Assembly: GCA_013289835.1 (NCBI GenBank)
Contig: JABCZG010000015.1
Location: 48,140-112,139 of the forward strand
Direction of reading: 5' to 3'
Length of the DNA: 64,000 bases
Source: Acidobacteriota bacterium
GTDB taxonomy: Bacteria > Acidobacteriota > Terriglobia > Acidiferrales > UBA7541
Shown: piece by piece, positions 26,924 to 35,572 of the stretch
How positions within the stretch are numbered: position 1 is the first letter of the stretch
Layout: each line of letters starts with the position of its first letter
Program-made: the position numbers and the translations under genes
The notes under the pieces: model-generated
The model's database searches: none
Told to the model about the DNA's origin: nothing
The model's input: the letters and a program-made list of their open reading frames with translations, nothing else

Positions 26924-27942
26924 GCGCCGCTCCGGCCCGTGGCGATCAATTGCCTAGCCATCCGCGCGTAAAGTTCCACCGCCTCGCCCAATTCTTTTTT
27001 CGAAATGCGTTCCTCCGCCGTATGCGCCACATGAATACTGCCCGGTCCGATCAGAAAAGGTTCTCCCCAAGCTCCTTCAAACGTCGGAATGTCCGTAGTA
27101 AACGCCACGATGGTTGTCGGCATTCCATCGAACTTCGCCAGTTGCACCGCCGGCGTGTGCAGCACTTCGCGCGCCTCCACGCGATACCCCGCCGCCGCCA
27201 AAACCGCTCTGCGAATCTCCGCCGGATCCCCCACCGTTCGAAACATAATTTCCGCTTCCGCCAGATCCGCCACCACATTCGGCGCGCGCCCGCCATCCAC
27301 CGTTCCAATATTCAGCGTGCTACGCCCCAGCAACGCGTCTTCCGGCAAGGGAATCCGCCGAATGTCCTGAAGTACGTCGAGTAGCGTGTGGATTGCGGAA
27401 TGGCCCAACTCCGGATACGCCGAATGCGCCAGTTTCCCCCGCGCCGTGATTTCAAATCGCAACGCCCCCTTGCACCCAAGCGCCAGCCGGTTCTCCGTCG
27501 GCTCGCCATTAATGAGAAATCGCGACCCACGCGGCGCAGCCGCTGCAACTTTCGCCCCAACGCTGTTCCGCTCTTCCCCCACCACAAACAACAATCCGAA
27601 ATTCCGCGTGCCTGCAGCGAGCAATTTCTCCGCCGCCGCAATCATCGCCGCGATAATCCCCTTAGCATCGCAAGCCCCGCGCCCCCAAACAAATTCACCG
27701 TCCTCGCGCGAACCAAAAAACGGCGGCACCGTATCCATGTGCGTGGAAAGCGTAACGACCGGCTCACCCCACGCCGCAAAAACATTGTCGCGGTTCGCCT
27801 CCGCGGTCATGCGCTCCACGCGCCCGCCGTATTGCGCGGCCAGCGCCGACAAATGCGCGAACAGGTAGTCACCCACGTTTTTCTCGTGGCCCGTCGTGGA
27901 CTCGATGTCCACCAGCGCGCGTGTCAATTCGAAAAGATTCAT
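26920..27942 (-). CDS. M20 family metallopeptidase (DapE/ArgE-like), first gene of dap operon
   Basis: A 340-residue M20 enzyme. Metal ligands: HMDTVPPF, GRGACDAKG, GEERNSVG (catalytic and metal Glu), INGEPTENR and the C-terminal VAHTAEERI. Being coupled to dapB and cotranscribed with dapA and dapD, it most likely is the N-succinyl-diaminopimelate desuccinylase (DapE role), which matches the presence of DapD. The sequence alone does not rule out an acetylornithine deacetylase-type substrate. No dapC aminotransferase gene is present here. Confidence 0.88.
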   Translation of the reverse strand: MNLFELTRALVDIESTTGHEKNVGDYLFAHLSALAAQYGGRVERMTAEANRDNVFAAWGEPVVTLSTHMDTVPPFFGSREDGEFVWGRGACDAKGIIAAMIAAAEKLLAAGTRNFGLLFVVGEERNSVGAKVAAAAPRGSRFLINGEPTENRLALGCKGALRFEITARGKLAHSAYPELGHSAIHTLLDVLQDIRRIPLPEDALLGRSTLNIGTVDGGRAPNVVADLAEAEIMFRTVGDPAEIRRAVLAAAGYRVEAREVLHTPAVQLAKFDGMPTTIVAFTTDIPTFEGAWGEPFLIGPGSIHVAHTAEERISKKELGEAVELYARMARQLIATGRSGA

Positions 27943-28352
27943 CCCAACCGGATTTTTCTGGATGAGCGAAACGAAAGGAAGGAACCACGAAGATACAAAT
28001 CGAGGCTGCTGCCTCTCGATAGCGCTTCATCCGTTTTATTCGCAAACACTAATGATCCGCGAACTTCGGACGACAGTGGACAGGCCTTGGACCTATCCCC
28101 CAACCGCTGCGGCTTCAGCTACCGCTGCGATTTCGGCGGACAACAATCACTTGTTGCCTTCAACCTCATCGGTCCCTCTGCCAGCGAACCAACCGGTCGA
28201 ATCGAGAGCCCCTTTCGCACGGGCATCCGAAGCTGCTCGGAACTGCGCACCCGCCTACTCATGGCCTCCGCACCTCTATCAAGAACAATTTAAGTCTAGA
28301 AGAACGGTAGGTGATGTGTCAACGAGAGTTCTGAAAGGGAGGATGCAAAACA
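27943..28352. other. Intergenic region upstream of the dap operon
   Basis: 410 bases with no convincing gene. Short open frames exist on both strands but lack family-like sequence. I looked for a lysine riboswitch core upstream of the M20 gene and did not recognise one. Confidence 0.45.
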
Positions 28353-29156
28353 CTAGAGTTCAAGCGGCTTGAGCGGAACGCACTGGGAAGCAACGAGCAA
28401 CTCGCCCGTAAACGCGCATTCGGCGGGGCGCCTCCGGAGCGCTTCTTCAGCAGAGATTCGCACGAGATCGGGATTATTGTTTTCCTGCGAAACGTGAGCC
28501 AGCACCAGGTAACGCGCGATGGCATCGAACCCATCGGGGTCGCAAAGATATTCGCTCACCGCATGATTCGATAGATGCCCGGTGCGGCTTAGGACGCGCT
28601 GTTTCACGACCCACGGATACGGCCCCACCTTCAGCATATCCAGATCGTGATTCGATTCCAGCACCAGACAATCCGCCCCGCGCAAATGCACTTTCACCAG
28701 CTCCGGCATGTAGCCGAGATCCGTGACAATCGCCATCTTCGCGCCGTTCGAACGAAACGTGAATCCCACCGGGTCCGCCGCATCGTGCGGAATCGCGAAC
28801 GCATGCACATCAATATCGCCAATCGTAAAATGCTGCCCCGCGTGAACGGTTTCCACGCGGTTCAACCGCTTGCCGAACGTTTCCGGAAGAATCCGCTGCA
28901 TTGCCCCCAGCGTAGGCTCGGTCACATACAGCGGCGCTTTCCACATGCCAAGCATTTGCGGAAGCCCGTTGCAGTGGTCGGTGTGTTCGTGGGTAATCAG
29001 GATGCCGTCGAGGTGTTCAACGGTTTTTTCAACCGCGGCGAGGCGCGCTAGCGTTTCGCGCTTGCCCAGCCCGGCGTCCACGAGGAGGCGGGTGCGCCCG
29101 GTCTCGAGCAAGGTAAGGTTGCCCGAGCTGCCCGACGCCAGTATGGAAACCCGCAA
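28353..29156 (-). CDS. MBL-fold metallo-hydrolase (YycJ/WalJ-like)
   Basis: A 267-residue metallo-beta-lactamase-fold protein. Signature HEHTDHCNG, the metal ligands in AIVTDLGYMPE, and SNHDLDML and LVLAHVSQENNN further on. The N-terminal SILASGSSGNLTLLE resembles the YycJ/PhnP group, which contains phosphodiesterases and exonucleases. Cytoplasmic, no signal peptide. Substrate unknown. Divergent from sthA. Confidence 0.87.
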   Translation of the reverse strand: MRVSILASGSSGNLTLLETGRTRLLVDAGLGKRETLARLAAVEKTVEHLDGILITHEHTDHCNGLPQMLGMWKAPLYVTEPTLGAMQRILPETFGKRLNRVETVHAGQHFTIGDIDVHAFAIPHDAADPVGFTFRSNGAKMAIVTDLGYMPELVKVHLRGADCLVLESNHDLDMLKVGPYPWVVKQRVLSRTGHLSNHAVSEYLCDPDGFDAIARYLVLAHVSQENNNPDLVRISAEEALRRRPAECAFTGELLVASQCVPLKPLEL

Positions 29157-29288
29157 GCCGATCGTTTACTCCTCAACCTCTTCGCGTAAAACAGCCACAA
29201 AACAAATTTTCAGCATCATGGCAGAGCGCCATGCGCCCGTCAATAAGGACTCCGCGATTCCAACGGTGATATACTCCCGCGGCGCACC

Positions 29289-30677
29289 ATGGAAAAGTAC
29301 GATCTCATCGTCATCGGTTCCGGTCCCGGAGGCCAGCGCGCCGCCATTCAAGCCGCGAAATTCGGCAAGCGCGCCGCGCTCATCGAAAAGCTGGAAGTAA
29401 TCGGCGGAACGGCCATCAATACCGGGACGATTCCCAGCAAAACCATCCGCGAAGCCGTTCTCCATCTTTCCGGCTATCAATACCAAAGCATTTACGGCGT
29501 CAACTACCGCGTCAAAGAACCAATCACCATGGCCGATCTCTCCTTCCGCGCCCTCAACGTCATCAAAACCGAGATCGACGTCCTCCGCGCCCAGCTCTCC
29601 CGCAACGGCATCGAAATCATCACCGGAACCGCCAGCTTCATGGATCCTCATCGCATTCAAGTGACCAGTTCGCGCGGACAAACCGAGCTGGAAGCGGAGA
29701 ATATCGTCATTGCGACAGGCACGAAACCCGCTGTCTCTGCGCTGGTCCCTTTCAACAACACAACCATCATCAATAGCGATCAAATTCTGAAGATGCCGGA
29801 CATTCCCAAGTCCATGATCGTTGTCGGAGGCGGAGTCATCGGCGTCGAATATGTCTGCATGTTCGCCACCCTGGGCGTGCGCGTAACTTTGATCGAGAAA
29901 CGCCCGCGCTTGCTGGAATTCGCCGACGCAGAAATGGTCGAAGCGCTTTGCTACCATCTGCGCGACCGCCGCGTTACTCTGCGCCTGAACGAAGAAGTCG
30001 AAAGCGTCGAGGAAACTCCCGACCACGCCGTCGTCGCCAATCTGAAAAGCAAAAAGAAAGTTTCCGGTGAAGCGCTGCTGTACGCCGTCGGCCGCCAGGG
30101 CAACGTGGACGAACTGAATCTTGCCGCGGGCGGCCTGGAAGCCGATTCGCGCGGTCGCATCGTTGTGGATGAAAATTACCAGACCAAGCAGCCGCATGTG
30201 TACGCCGTGGGGGACGTCATCGGTTTTCCAAGCCTGGGCTCGGTTTCCATGGAACAAGGCCGCATCGCCGCGGCCCGGGCTTTCGGCATGCCGACGAATT
30301 CAAATCGCGCGAATTATCCTTACGGCATTTACACCATTCCTGAAATCTCCTTCATCGGAAAAACGGAAGAGCAACTTACCGATGAAGGCGTGCCCTACGA
30401 AGTTGGCATGGCTTTTTTCCGCGAAATTGCCCGCGGCCAGATTCGCGGCGACACCACCGGCCGCCTGAAAATTCTATTCGATCCCTCCACCAAGGCGCTT
30501 TTGGGTGTACACATTATTGGTGAAGGTGCTTCGGAACTGTTGCACATCGGGCAGGCAGTTTTCGCCCTGAAAGGCACAGTCGAGTATTTCGTGGATACCG
30601 TTTTCAATTACCCGACGTTGGCGGAGTGTTACAAAGCGGCCGCGTTCAATGGATTGAATCGACTGACCAGGACGTAG
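29289..30677 (+). CDS. sthA: Soluble pyridine nucleotide transhydrogenase
   Basis: A 462-residue flavoprotein of the pyridine nucleotide-disulfide reductase family. The FAD loop is GSGPGGQRAA; the second nucleotide-binding loop is VVGGGVIGVEY; YAVGDVIGFPSL is near the C-terminal FAD site. The redox CxxxxC is absent: the segment reads GTAINTGTIPSKT, as in SthA/UdhA where GTIPSK is kept but the disulfide is lost. It should transfer hydride between NADH and NADPH. Starts about 130 bases from the divergent MBL gene. Confidence 0.92.
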   Translation: MEKYDLIVIGSGPGGQRAAIQAAKFGKRAALIEKLEVIGGTAINTGTIPSKTIREAVLHLSGYQYQSIYGVNYRVKEPITMADLSFRALNVIKTEIDVLRAQLSRNGIEIITGTASFMDPHRIQVTSSRGQTELEAENIVIATGTKPAVSALVPFNNTTIINSDQILKMPDIPKSMIVVGGGVIGVEYVCMFATLGVRVTLIEKRPRLLEFADAEMVEALCYHLRDRRVTLRLNEEVESVEETPDHAVVANLKSKKKVSGEALLYAVGRQGNVDELNLAAGGLEADSRGRIVVDENYQTKQPHVYAVGDVIGFPSLGSVSMEQGRIAAARAFGMPTNSNRANYPYGIYTIPEISFIGKTEEQLTDEGVPYEVGMAFFREIARGQIRGDTTGRLKILFDPSTKALLGVHIIGEGASELLHIGQAVFALKGTVEYFVDTVFNYPTLAECYKAAAFNGLNRLTRT

Positions 30678-30739
30678 CCGCGTTCAAGTGAGGAGTCGAT
30701 TGCCCGGCGTTTCGACGACTTAAGATTGGCAGGAGCGAG

Positions 30740-31633
30740 ATGCGCAAGACAGTGGGTGTGCTGGTCATGGAACATATCGCCGTGGGCCTCGTTGAGGCCC
30801 ACAAGGTGGTTGGCGCGCTGAACGTCTATCCGGAGAAACCCCAGTCCGTGGATCCGCTGCAATCCATGCCCGCCGAAGGCATCGTGGATTGCATCCGCCA
30901 GCAAATCGAAAAAGTAACCGATGGAGCAAGAATCGAGGCGATCGGCATCGGCTTTCCCGGCATCGTCCGAAACGGCGTCGTCGAGGATTCTCCAAACCTG
31001 CATCAGGCCAAGGGATTTGCCTTGCAAGCCGCCTTGTCTTCCGCGCTGACCGGAAAGCTCGCCGGAACCCAGGTCCGCGTTTTTAATGACGCCGATGTGA
31101 TGGCCGCAGGAATTGCCGCCACGCGAGGCAAACTCAACAAACTCTTCCGCGTGTGGACCATCGGCAACGGCATCGGCTTCGGCCGCTACCCTTCCCGCGA
31201 AGGAATCTGGGAAGGCGGGCATTCCGTCGTCACGCTGGATCCCAAGGAAACTTTCTGCGGCTGCGGCGGCAAAGGCCATCTCGAAGGAATTCTCGGGCGC
31301 CGCTCCATGCGCTTACGCTTCCTCGATCTCGAACCCGACGAAGTTTTTGAAAATGCGCGCGCCGGCGACGCTCGCTGCAAGGAATTTGTCACCCTTTGCC
31401 ATCGCGCTCTGGCCGCCGCCACCGCCACCAGCATCCACATGGAAGGCCCCGGAACGTTTTTCGTCTCCGGACCCGAAGTGCGCTTCATCGACGTCGGCTT
31501 GCTCGACCGCCTGCTCCTCGAAATGGTCAAGATGAGCCCCCTGCAAGGCAGCCGCTTTGAAGTCGTCCCCACCTCCGACGAAATGGGCATCATCGGCGCC
31601 GCCGTAAACGCCGACCACGCCATCCAGAGCTAG
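30740..31633 (+). CDS. ROK-family protein with altered phosphate-binding loop
   Basis: A 297-residue ROK protein. The zinc-binding signature is present in modified form: GGHSVVTLDPKETFCGCG then GKGHLEG (C-x-C, with His where many have Cys). The catalytic Asp is in VRVFNDADVMAAG. The N-terminal loop usually DIGGTK is VLVMEHIAVG, so the ATP phosphate contact appears lost. It could be a sugar kinase with unusual loop, or a sensor without kinase activity. No DNA-binding domain is present. It lies 62 bases after sthA with an AGGAGCGAG ribosome site, possibly cotranscribed. Confidence 0.8.
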   Translation: MRKTVGVLVMEHIAVGLVEAHKVVGALNVYPEKPQSVDPLQSMPAEGIVDCIRQQIEKVTDGARIEAIGIGFPGIVRNGVVEDSPNLHQAKGFALQAALSSALTGKLAGTQVRVFNDADVMAAGIAATRGKLNKLFRVWTIGNGIGFGRYPSREGIWEGGHSVVTLDPKETFCGCGGKGHLEGILGRRSMRLRFLDLEPDEVFENARAGDARCKEFVTLCHRALAAATATSIHMEGPGTFFVSGPEVRFIDVGLLDRLLLEMVKMSPLQGSRFEVVPTSDEMGIIGAAVNADHAIQS

Positions 31634-31637
31634 GCCT

Positions 31638-32336
31638 TCAGGTCGAAGGAGTTAACGTCGTCACCGAATAGGCTTGCCTCTGGGCTGAAACGTAATATCC
31701 CCAGGCAACTACTGAGCAGAAGCCCGCGACGGCGAAGATGGATTGAAACGGCGCCCGCCAAAAATAGGGCCCAAAGCACACCGCATCCCAAACGGCGAAA
31801 TGCAGTCCCAGCAAAATAAGGCCGCCCCACGAAGGAAGCGACCATTTGGTGCGCGAATACATCACGGCGCAGACGGTTGCTGCGACCAACTCTAGAAAAA
31901 GCAAAACCCACGGCGGGCGGGGCAACGTCGAATCTGATCCCAACAAGCGGGAAACATAAAGCCAATAAACCGGCAGCGCAAGAAGCGAAACTACGCCGGC
32001 CATGGAACTCCGGAATCTCTGGGCCAAGGGAGTTCCCGAAAAGATTTCGAGGAGTAGAAAAAAGCACGCGGCCCAGGCCATGCCATACATAATGAATGCC
32101 GCGTTTGCCCCTATGTTGCTATGCGGATGCAGATGTAGAGAGGCATTCACCCTCGGCCCAAGGCTGGCTTCCCCATATTCCAATCGCGAAAAAAACCAAT
32201 TCGGCCTCTGGTTTCCCAGTAATTTCGCCACCAGCGCGATGTTTAGAGAGAACAAGATCTCCAACAAGAAGCGAGAGGAGCGGCTTTTCGTTGGTTGATT
32301 TGTGGCTTGCAGTTGCCTTCTCCCATCGTTCCCCAC
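31638..32336 (-). CDS. Hypothetical polytopic membrane protein
   Basis: A 232-residue protein with no recognised family. It shows about five hydrophobic segments: FLLEILFSLNIALVAKLLG, MYGMAWAACFFLLLEIF, AGVVSLLALPVYWLYVSRLL, WVLLFLELVAATVCAVMY and a C-terminal pair. The true start may lie at one of the later codons. Base composition here is more AT-rich than the neighbours. Sits convergent, 4 bases from the ROK gene stop. Confidence 0.55.
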   Translation of the reverse strand: MGNDGRRQLQATNQPTKSRSSRFLLEILFSLNIALVAKLLGNQRPNWFFSRLEYGEASLGPRVNASLHLHPHSNIGANAAFIMYGMAWAACFFLLLEIFSGTPLAQRFRSSMAGVVSLLALPVYWLYVSRLLGSDSTLPRPPWVLLFLELVAATVCAVMYSRTKWSLPSWGGLILLGLHFAVWDAVCFGPYFWRAPFQSIFAVAGFCSVVAWGYYVSAQRQAYSVTTLTPST

Positions 32337-32352
32337 GCCGTTCCACGCATTA

Positions 32353-33102
32353 CTACTTCTCAGACGGAAAAGTTTTGTCGGTTATAAGGGACACGCCCAT
32401 CAATTTGCCATCGAACGGCTCAAAACTGAATCCGTAGGCACAGTGGCTTCCGTCCGGGAATCGCCCTTCAGCCTGGACCACCCAGAATAGTGATGCGAAA
32501 CTGCCGACATGATCGGGGCTCAGGCCTTGGAACTCCACGAGGCGTATTTTCAAATCGCCAAGGACACTCGTAAGTTTTTCAAGGTGAATCGCCTGAAGAA
32601 ATTGCTCCTTCTCCGAAGGGCCATAGCGGGCACCCGCTTCTTTCAAGGCGCGCACCGCCTCGTCCTCAGACCATTCCGGATGGGACTGTGCAAGTTCGCG
32701 GATAACTTTGTTTTGTTTGGAATGGGCCAAGTCGCCCTCCAAAATTAGCCGGATAACTCGACCGCTTTTGTCCGCCCAGAATGAGCCCTCCAAAAAAGTT
32801 GAGTTCTCAGGTGGCGGAATCATCCTACCGGTTTTTGAATCGGACGTTGGGTTCCAGGACACTCCAGGGCCAAATCGTGAGACTTTAAATTGGAACCCAC
32901 CGGTTTCGCCCCACGGATCGTGATCCACACCTTGTCCGGTTGAGAAGGCGACGTACCAGTCTTTGCCAAATATCTCTGGATAGAACGCCTGCAGGACCTC
33001 GTGAAGGATTGTGAACGCACTCTTGCGCTCCGCAGCCAGTGGTTCCTGGTCGAACGCGGGCGCAATAAAAAGGAGAAAGCCAGCCAGAATCGAAATCGAC
33101 AT
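32353..33102 (-). CDS. Hypothetical secreted protein
   Basis: A protein of 249 residues from ATG 33102; an alternative ATG at 33129 adds nine residues. The N-terminus SISILAGFLLFIAPAF looks like a signal peptide or membrane anchor. The rest is soluble with no motif I recognise; Trp/Gly-rich parts such as DHDPWGETGGFQFKVSRFG occur near residue 80. It sits in the same small AT-richer islet as the membrane protein downstream, 17 bases away, so the two may be cotranscribed. Confidence 0.55.
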   Translation of the reverse strand: MSISILAGFLLFIAPAFDQEPLAAERKSAFTILHEVLQAFYPEIFGKDWYVAFSTGQGVDHDPWGETGGFQFKVSRFGPGVSWNPTSDSKTGRMIPPPENSTFLEGSFWADKSGRVIRLILEGDLAHSKQNKVIRELAQSHPEWSEDEAVRALKEAGARYGPSEKEQFLQAIHLEKLTSVLGDLKIRLVEFQGLSPDHVGSFASLFWVVQAEGRFPDGSHCAYGFSFEPFDGKLMGVSLITDKTFPSEK

Positions 33103-33315
33103 ACGCTTGCTATTAATTAATTCTAACATTCGGGTCTCCGACGACTTGCCACTGCTCAGTAACTCCGGGCAGCGTTAAGAGGTAAGTATTTGTGTCATTC
33201 ACCGCATTCTGGGACGGGTGGCCCGACTGACCTGTGCCCGAATCCGTCAAACTCCCATCGATCAAACGAGCAAGCTTCCCTCCACTCGCAAAAGTCAAAC
33301 TAACACGGAGGGTGC

Positions 33316-33340
33316 CCCAGGTTCGTAGTTTGAACCTGGG
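33316..33340. repeat. Perfect inverted repeat (hairpin)
   Basis: CCCAGGTTC and GAACCTGGG, 9-base arms around a 7-base loop, in the gap between the hypothetical secreted protein and the M16 peptidase gene. There is no T-run, so it is more like a dispersed hairpin repeat than a terminator. Confidence 0.6.
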
Positions 33341-33425
33341 TCTTGCAGTTGCCTTCCCTCTTTGCTCCCTCACGTCGATATTCACCGTCATCGACGCTGA
33401 CCACGCCGTTCAAGATTAGCTGAAA

Positions 33426-34703
33426 CTAACAGGCGAGGCGCGAGCGGTCGAGGGTGAAGCCGTTCAGGGGGCCGAGGACGGTGACGGCGATTTGGTCGGT
33501 TTGGAAATGCTGCTGGGCCAGGGACTGGAGTTCTTCGCGGGTGACGGCTTCGATGCCGGCGAGGATTTCGTCGAGCGAGTAGAAGCGGCCGAAATACAAT
33601 TCCTGGCGCGCGAGATTGGACATGCGCGAGCTAGTGGACTCGAGTGAAAGCATCAGCGAACCTTTGAGATGATTCTTCGAGCGGCGCAGCTCTTCTTCCG
33701 TAACCGGCGATTCTTTCAACGCGCGAAATTCCTGAATGGTGAGATCGATCACCTGGCCGACCGTTTCCGCGGCGGTGCCCGCGTAAATGGTCATCATGCC
33801 GGCATCGGAATAAGGCGTGAGCTCGCTGAAGACGGCGTAGGCCAGGCCCTGCTTCTCGCGAATATTTTGGAAGAGGCGCGAGGACATGCCGCCGCCGAGA
33901 AGATTGTTGAGGACGGCGATGCCAAAGCGGTCCTGATGCCCGAGCGGCACGGAAGGAACGCCGATGCAGAGATGCACCTGCTCGAGGTCGCGCTTGGTTT
34001 CCAGATGAATGGGAGCGCAGGTTTGCGGTGCGCCGTCATTTTCCGGAAGCCCCGACGGATTCAGTTCGCCGAATTCGCGCAGCACCAGTTCGAGCACCTG
34101 GTCGTGCGTGACGTTGCCGGCGGCGGTGATCACCAGCCGATCCGGGGCGAACCAATTCTGGAAACGCATGCGCAGGGCGTTGCGATTGAATGCGCGAACC
34201 GTTTCCGGAGTGCCGAGAATCGGCCGGCCCAGCGAGTGCCCCGGCCAGAAGCCGCGCGTGAAAATTTCATGAAGGAGATATTCGGGATTGTCCAGGTCCA
34301 TCTTGATTTCTTCGAGGACGACCTGGCGTTCTTTTTTTACATCTTCGGAATCGAATTTCGGGCGAAGAACGAGATCGGCGATGACATCAAAAGCGATCGG
34401 CAGATGCTCGTCGAGAACTTTGGCGTTAAAGCAGATTTGCTCTTTGGACGTAAACGCGTCCAGCATGCCGCCGACGGAATCCATTTCGCGCGCAATGGCT
34501 TCGGCGGAGCGTCGCTCCGTGCCTTTGAAGACCATGTGCTCCATGAAATGAGCGAGGCCGTTTTCTTCGGCGACTTCGCGGCGTGAACCGTTGCGGACCC
34601 ACACGCCGACGGAGACGGAACGGACATGCGACATGGTTTCGGTGATGACCACGAGACCATTGGGCAAAACGTGCTTTTGGATGTCACGCGTTTCGGTCGC
34701 CAT
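33426..34703 (-). CDS. M16 family zinc peptidase
   Basis: A 425-residue pitrilysin-type peptidase. The inverted zinc motif is HFMEH at 52-56, with the third ligand in the EEIKMD region around 132. N-terminal (NGLVVITETMSHVRSVSVG) and C-terminal (LGGGMSSRLFQNIREKQGLAY) halves both match the family; this half-size form usually dimerises. No signal peptide, so it may be cytoplasmic, unlike the exported pairs common in other bacteria. Confidence 0.93.
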   Translation of the reverse strand: MATETRDIQKHVLPNGLVVITETMSHVRSVSVGVWVRNGSRREVAEENGLAHFMEHMVFKGTERRSAEAIAREMDSVGGMLDAFTSKEQICFNAKVLDEHLPIAFDVIADLVLRPKFDSEDVKKERQVVLEEIKMDLDNPEYLLHEIFTRGFWPGHSLGRPILGTPETVRAFNRNALRMRFQNWFAPDRLVITAAGNVTHDQVLELVLREFGELNPSGLPENDGAPQTCAPIHLETKRDLEQVHLCIGVPSVPLGHQDRFGIAVLNNLLGGGMSSRLFQNIREKQGLAYAVFSELTPYSDAGMMTIYAGTAAETVGQVIDLTIQEFRALKESPVTEEELRRSKNHLKGSLMLSLESTSSRMSNLARQELYFGRFYSLDEILAGIEAVTREELQSLAQQHFQTDQIAVTVLGPLNGFTLDRSRLAC

Positions 34704-34810
34704 AGACTAATTGTGACACAGCCGGAGCGGAAGGAGAAACGGAACTGGATGGCTCTCTAATTCCGAGCTGTACAATAGCATACAACGAGAAAAATGCCGG
34801 GACCCGTCGT

Positions 34811-35407
34811 CTACAAGAGTTTTTCGTCGACCTTGAGCTTTCCGTATTCGCTGGTGTAGAAAAGCGGCACGTCGGAGTACGTGCCCCGGTCGCGCAGATA
34901 AACTTCGCACGTGTCAAAGGGCTTCGAATAAATATGAACACTGACGGCGCGTTGATTGAACTCCGCCAGGTTCATGACTTCGTGCACGGGCTCAGTTGGA
35001 TTCACGTAGGCGGGGTGGGCAGCGTCCATCTCGTAGGTGTCGGTGGGAATAATGTTGCAGGTGCCGTGCGAGGCGTCCTGATTCTTCACACGATAGTTCT
35101 GGACGCGCAGCCGGCCGATGGGCACGGACATCCAGCAATTCTGATCGCGATGATTGTGGATGCGGCTGTTCTGACCGATCTCCCAGCAGACGGTCATGCA
35201 TTCAAACAAGGTATTCTTGAAAATCAGGTTGCGCGTGTAATTTCCTTTGGAAAAATAGCAATACTTCTCGAGCGTCTCCGGGCGAACGTTGTGGCGGATG
35301 ACGTAGTCCTGGATATTTTCGAGCGTGAAGTCGCGCTCGGGGATGGCGGCGACGCCTCTCACCCAATCGGTGATAGTCAGCAATTCGGTTGCGACGTGTT
35401 GCGGCAT
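34811..35407 (-). CDS. Cysteine dioxygenase
   Basis: A 198-residue cupin of the cysteine dioxygenase family, which oxidises cysteine to cysteine sulfinate. The iron ligands are His84, His86 (HNHRDQNC) and His142 (VHEVMN). Cys91 and Tyr160 (HIYSKPFDTC) are in the places that form the Cys-Tyr cofactor of mammalian CDO; many bacterial CDOs have Gly at that Cys position. Monocistronic, between an M16 peptidase and rlmN. Confidence 0.9.
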   Translation of the reverse strand: MPQHVATELLTITDWVRGVAAIPERDFTLENIQDYVIRHNVRPETLEKYCYFSKGNYTRNLIFKNTLFECMTVCWEIGQNSRIHNHRDQNCWMSVPIGRLRVQNYRVKNQDASHGTCNIIPTDTYEMDAAHPAYVNPTEPVHEVMNLAEFNQRAVSVHIYSKPFDTCEVYLRDRGTYSDVPLFYTSEYGKLKVDEKLL

Positions 35408-35572
35408 CGGGCGCCTCCAGATGGCAATCCTGAAAACGCGGGGATTGCCTACAAATTATAGCGTGAAACGCGGACGAAGTAATGAGGGAACGAAGTAAAG
35501 AGATAGCGAAAAGAGGTACTCTGTAGTTTGCGCGCCGCCGCGGTGCGAAGCGAGGATTGGTAGCTGAACAAA

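Noticed and set aside
27943..28352. Lysine riboswitch before the dap operon
   Set aside because: I searched the minus strand for the conserved core and found nothing that fits.
33113..33391. A 92-residue minus-strand open frame between the secreted hypothetical and the M16 gene
   Set aside because: It reads through the hairpin repeat at 33316-33340 and has no recognisable family; more likely non-coding.
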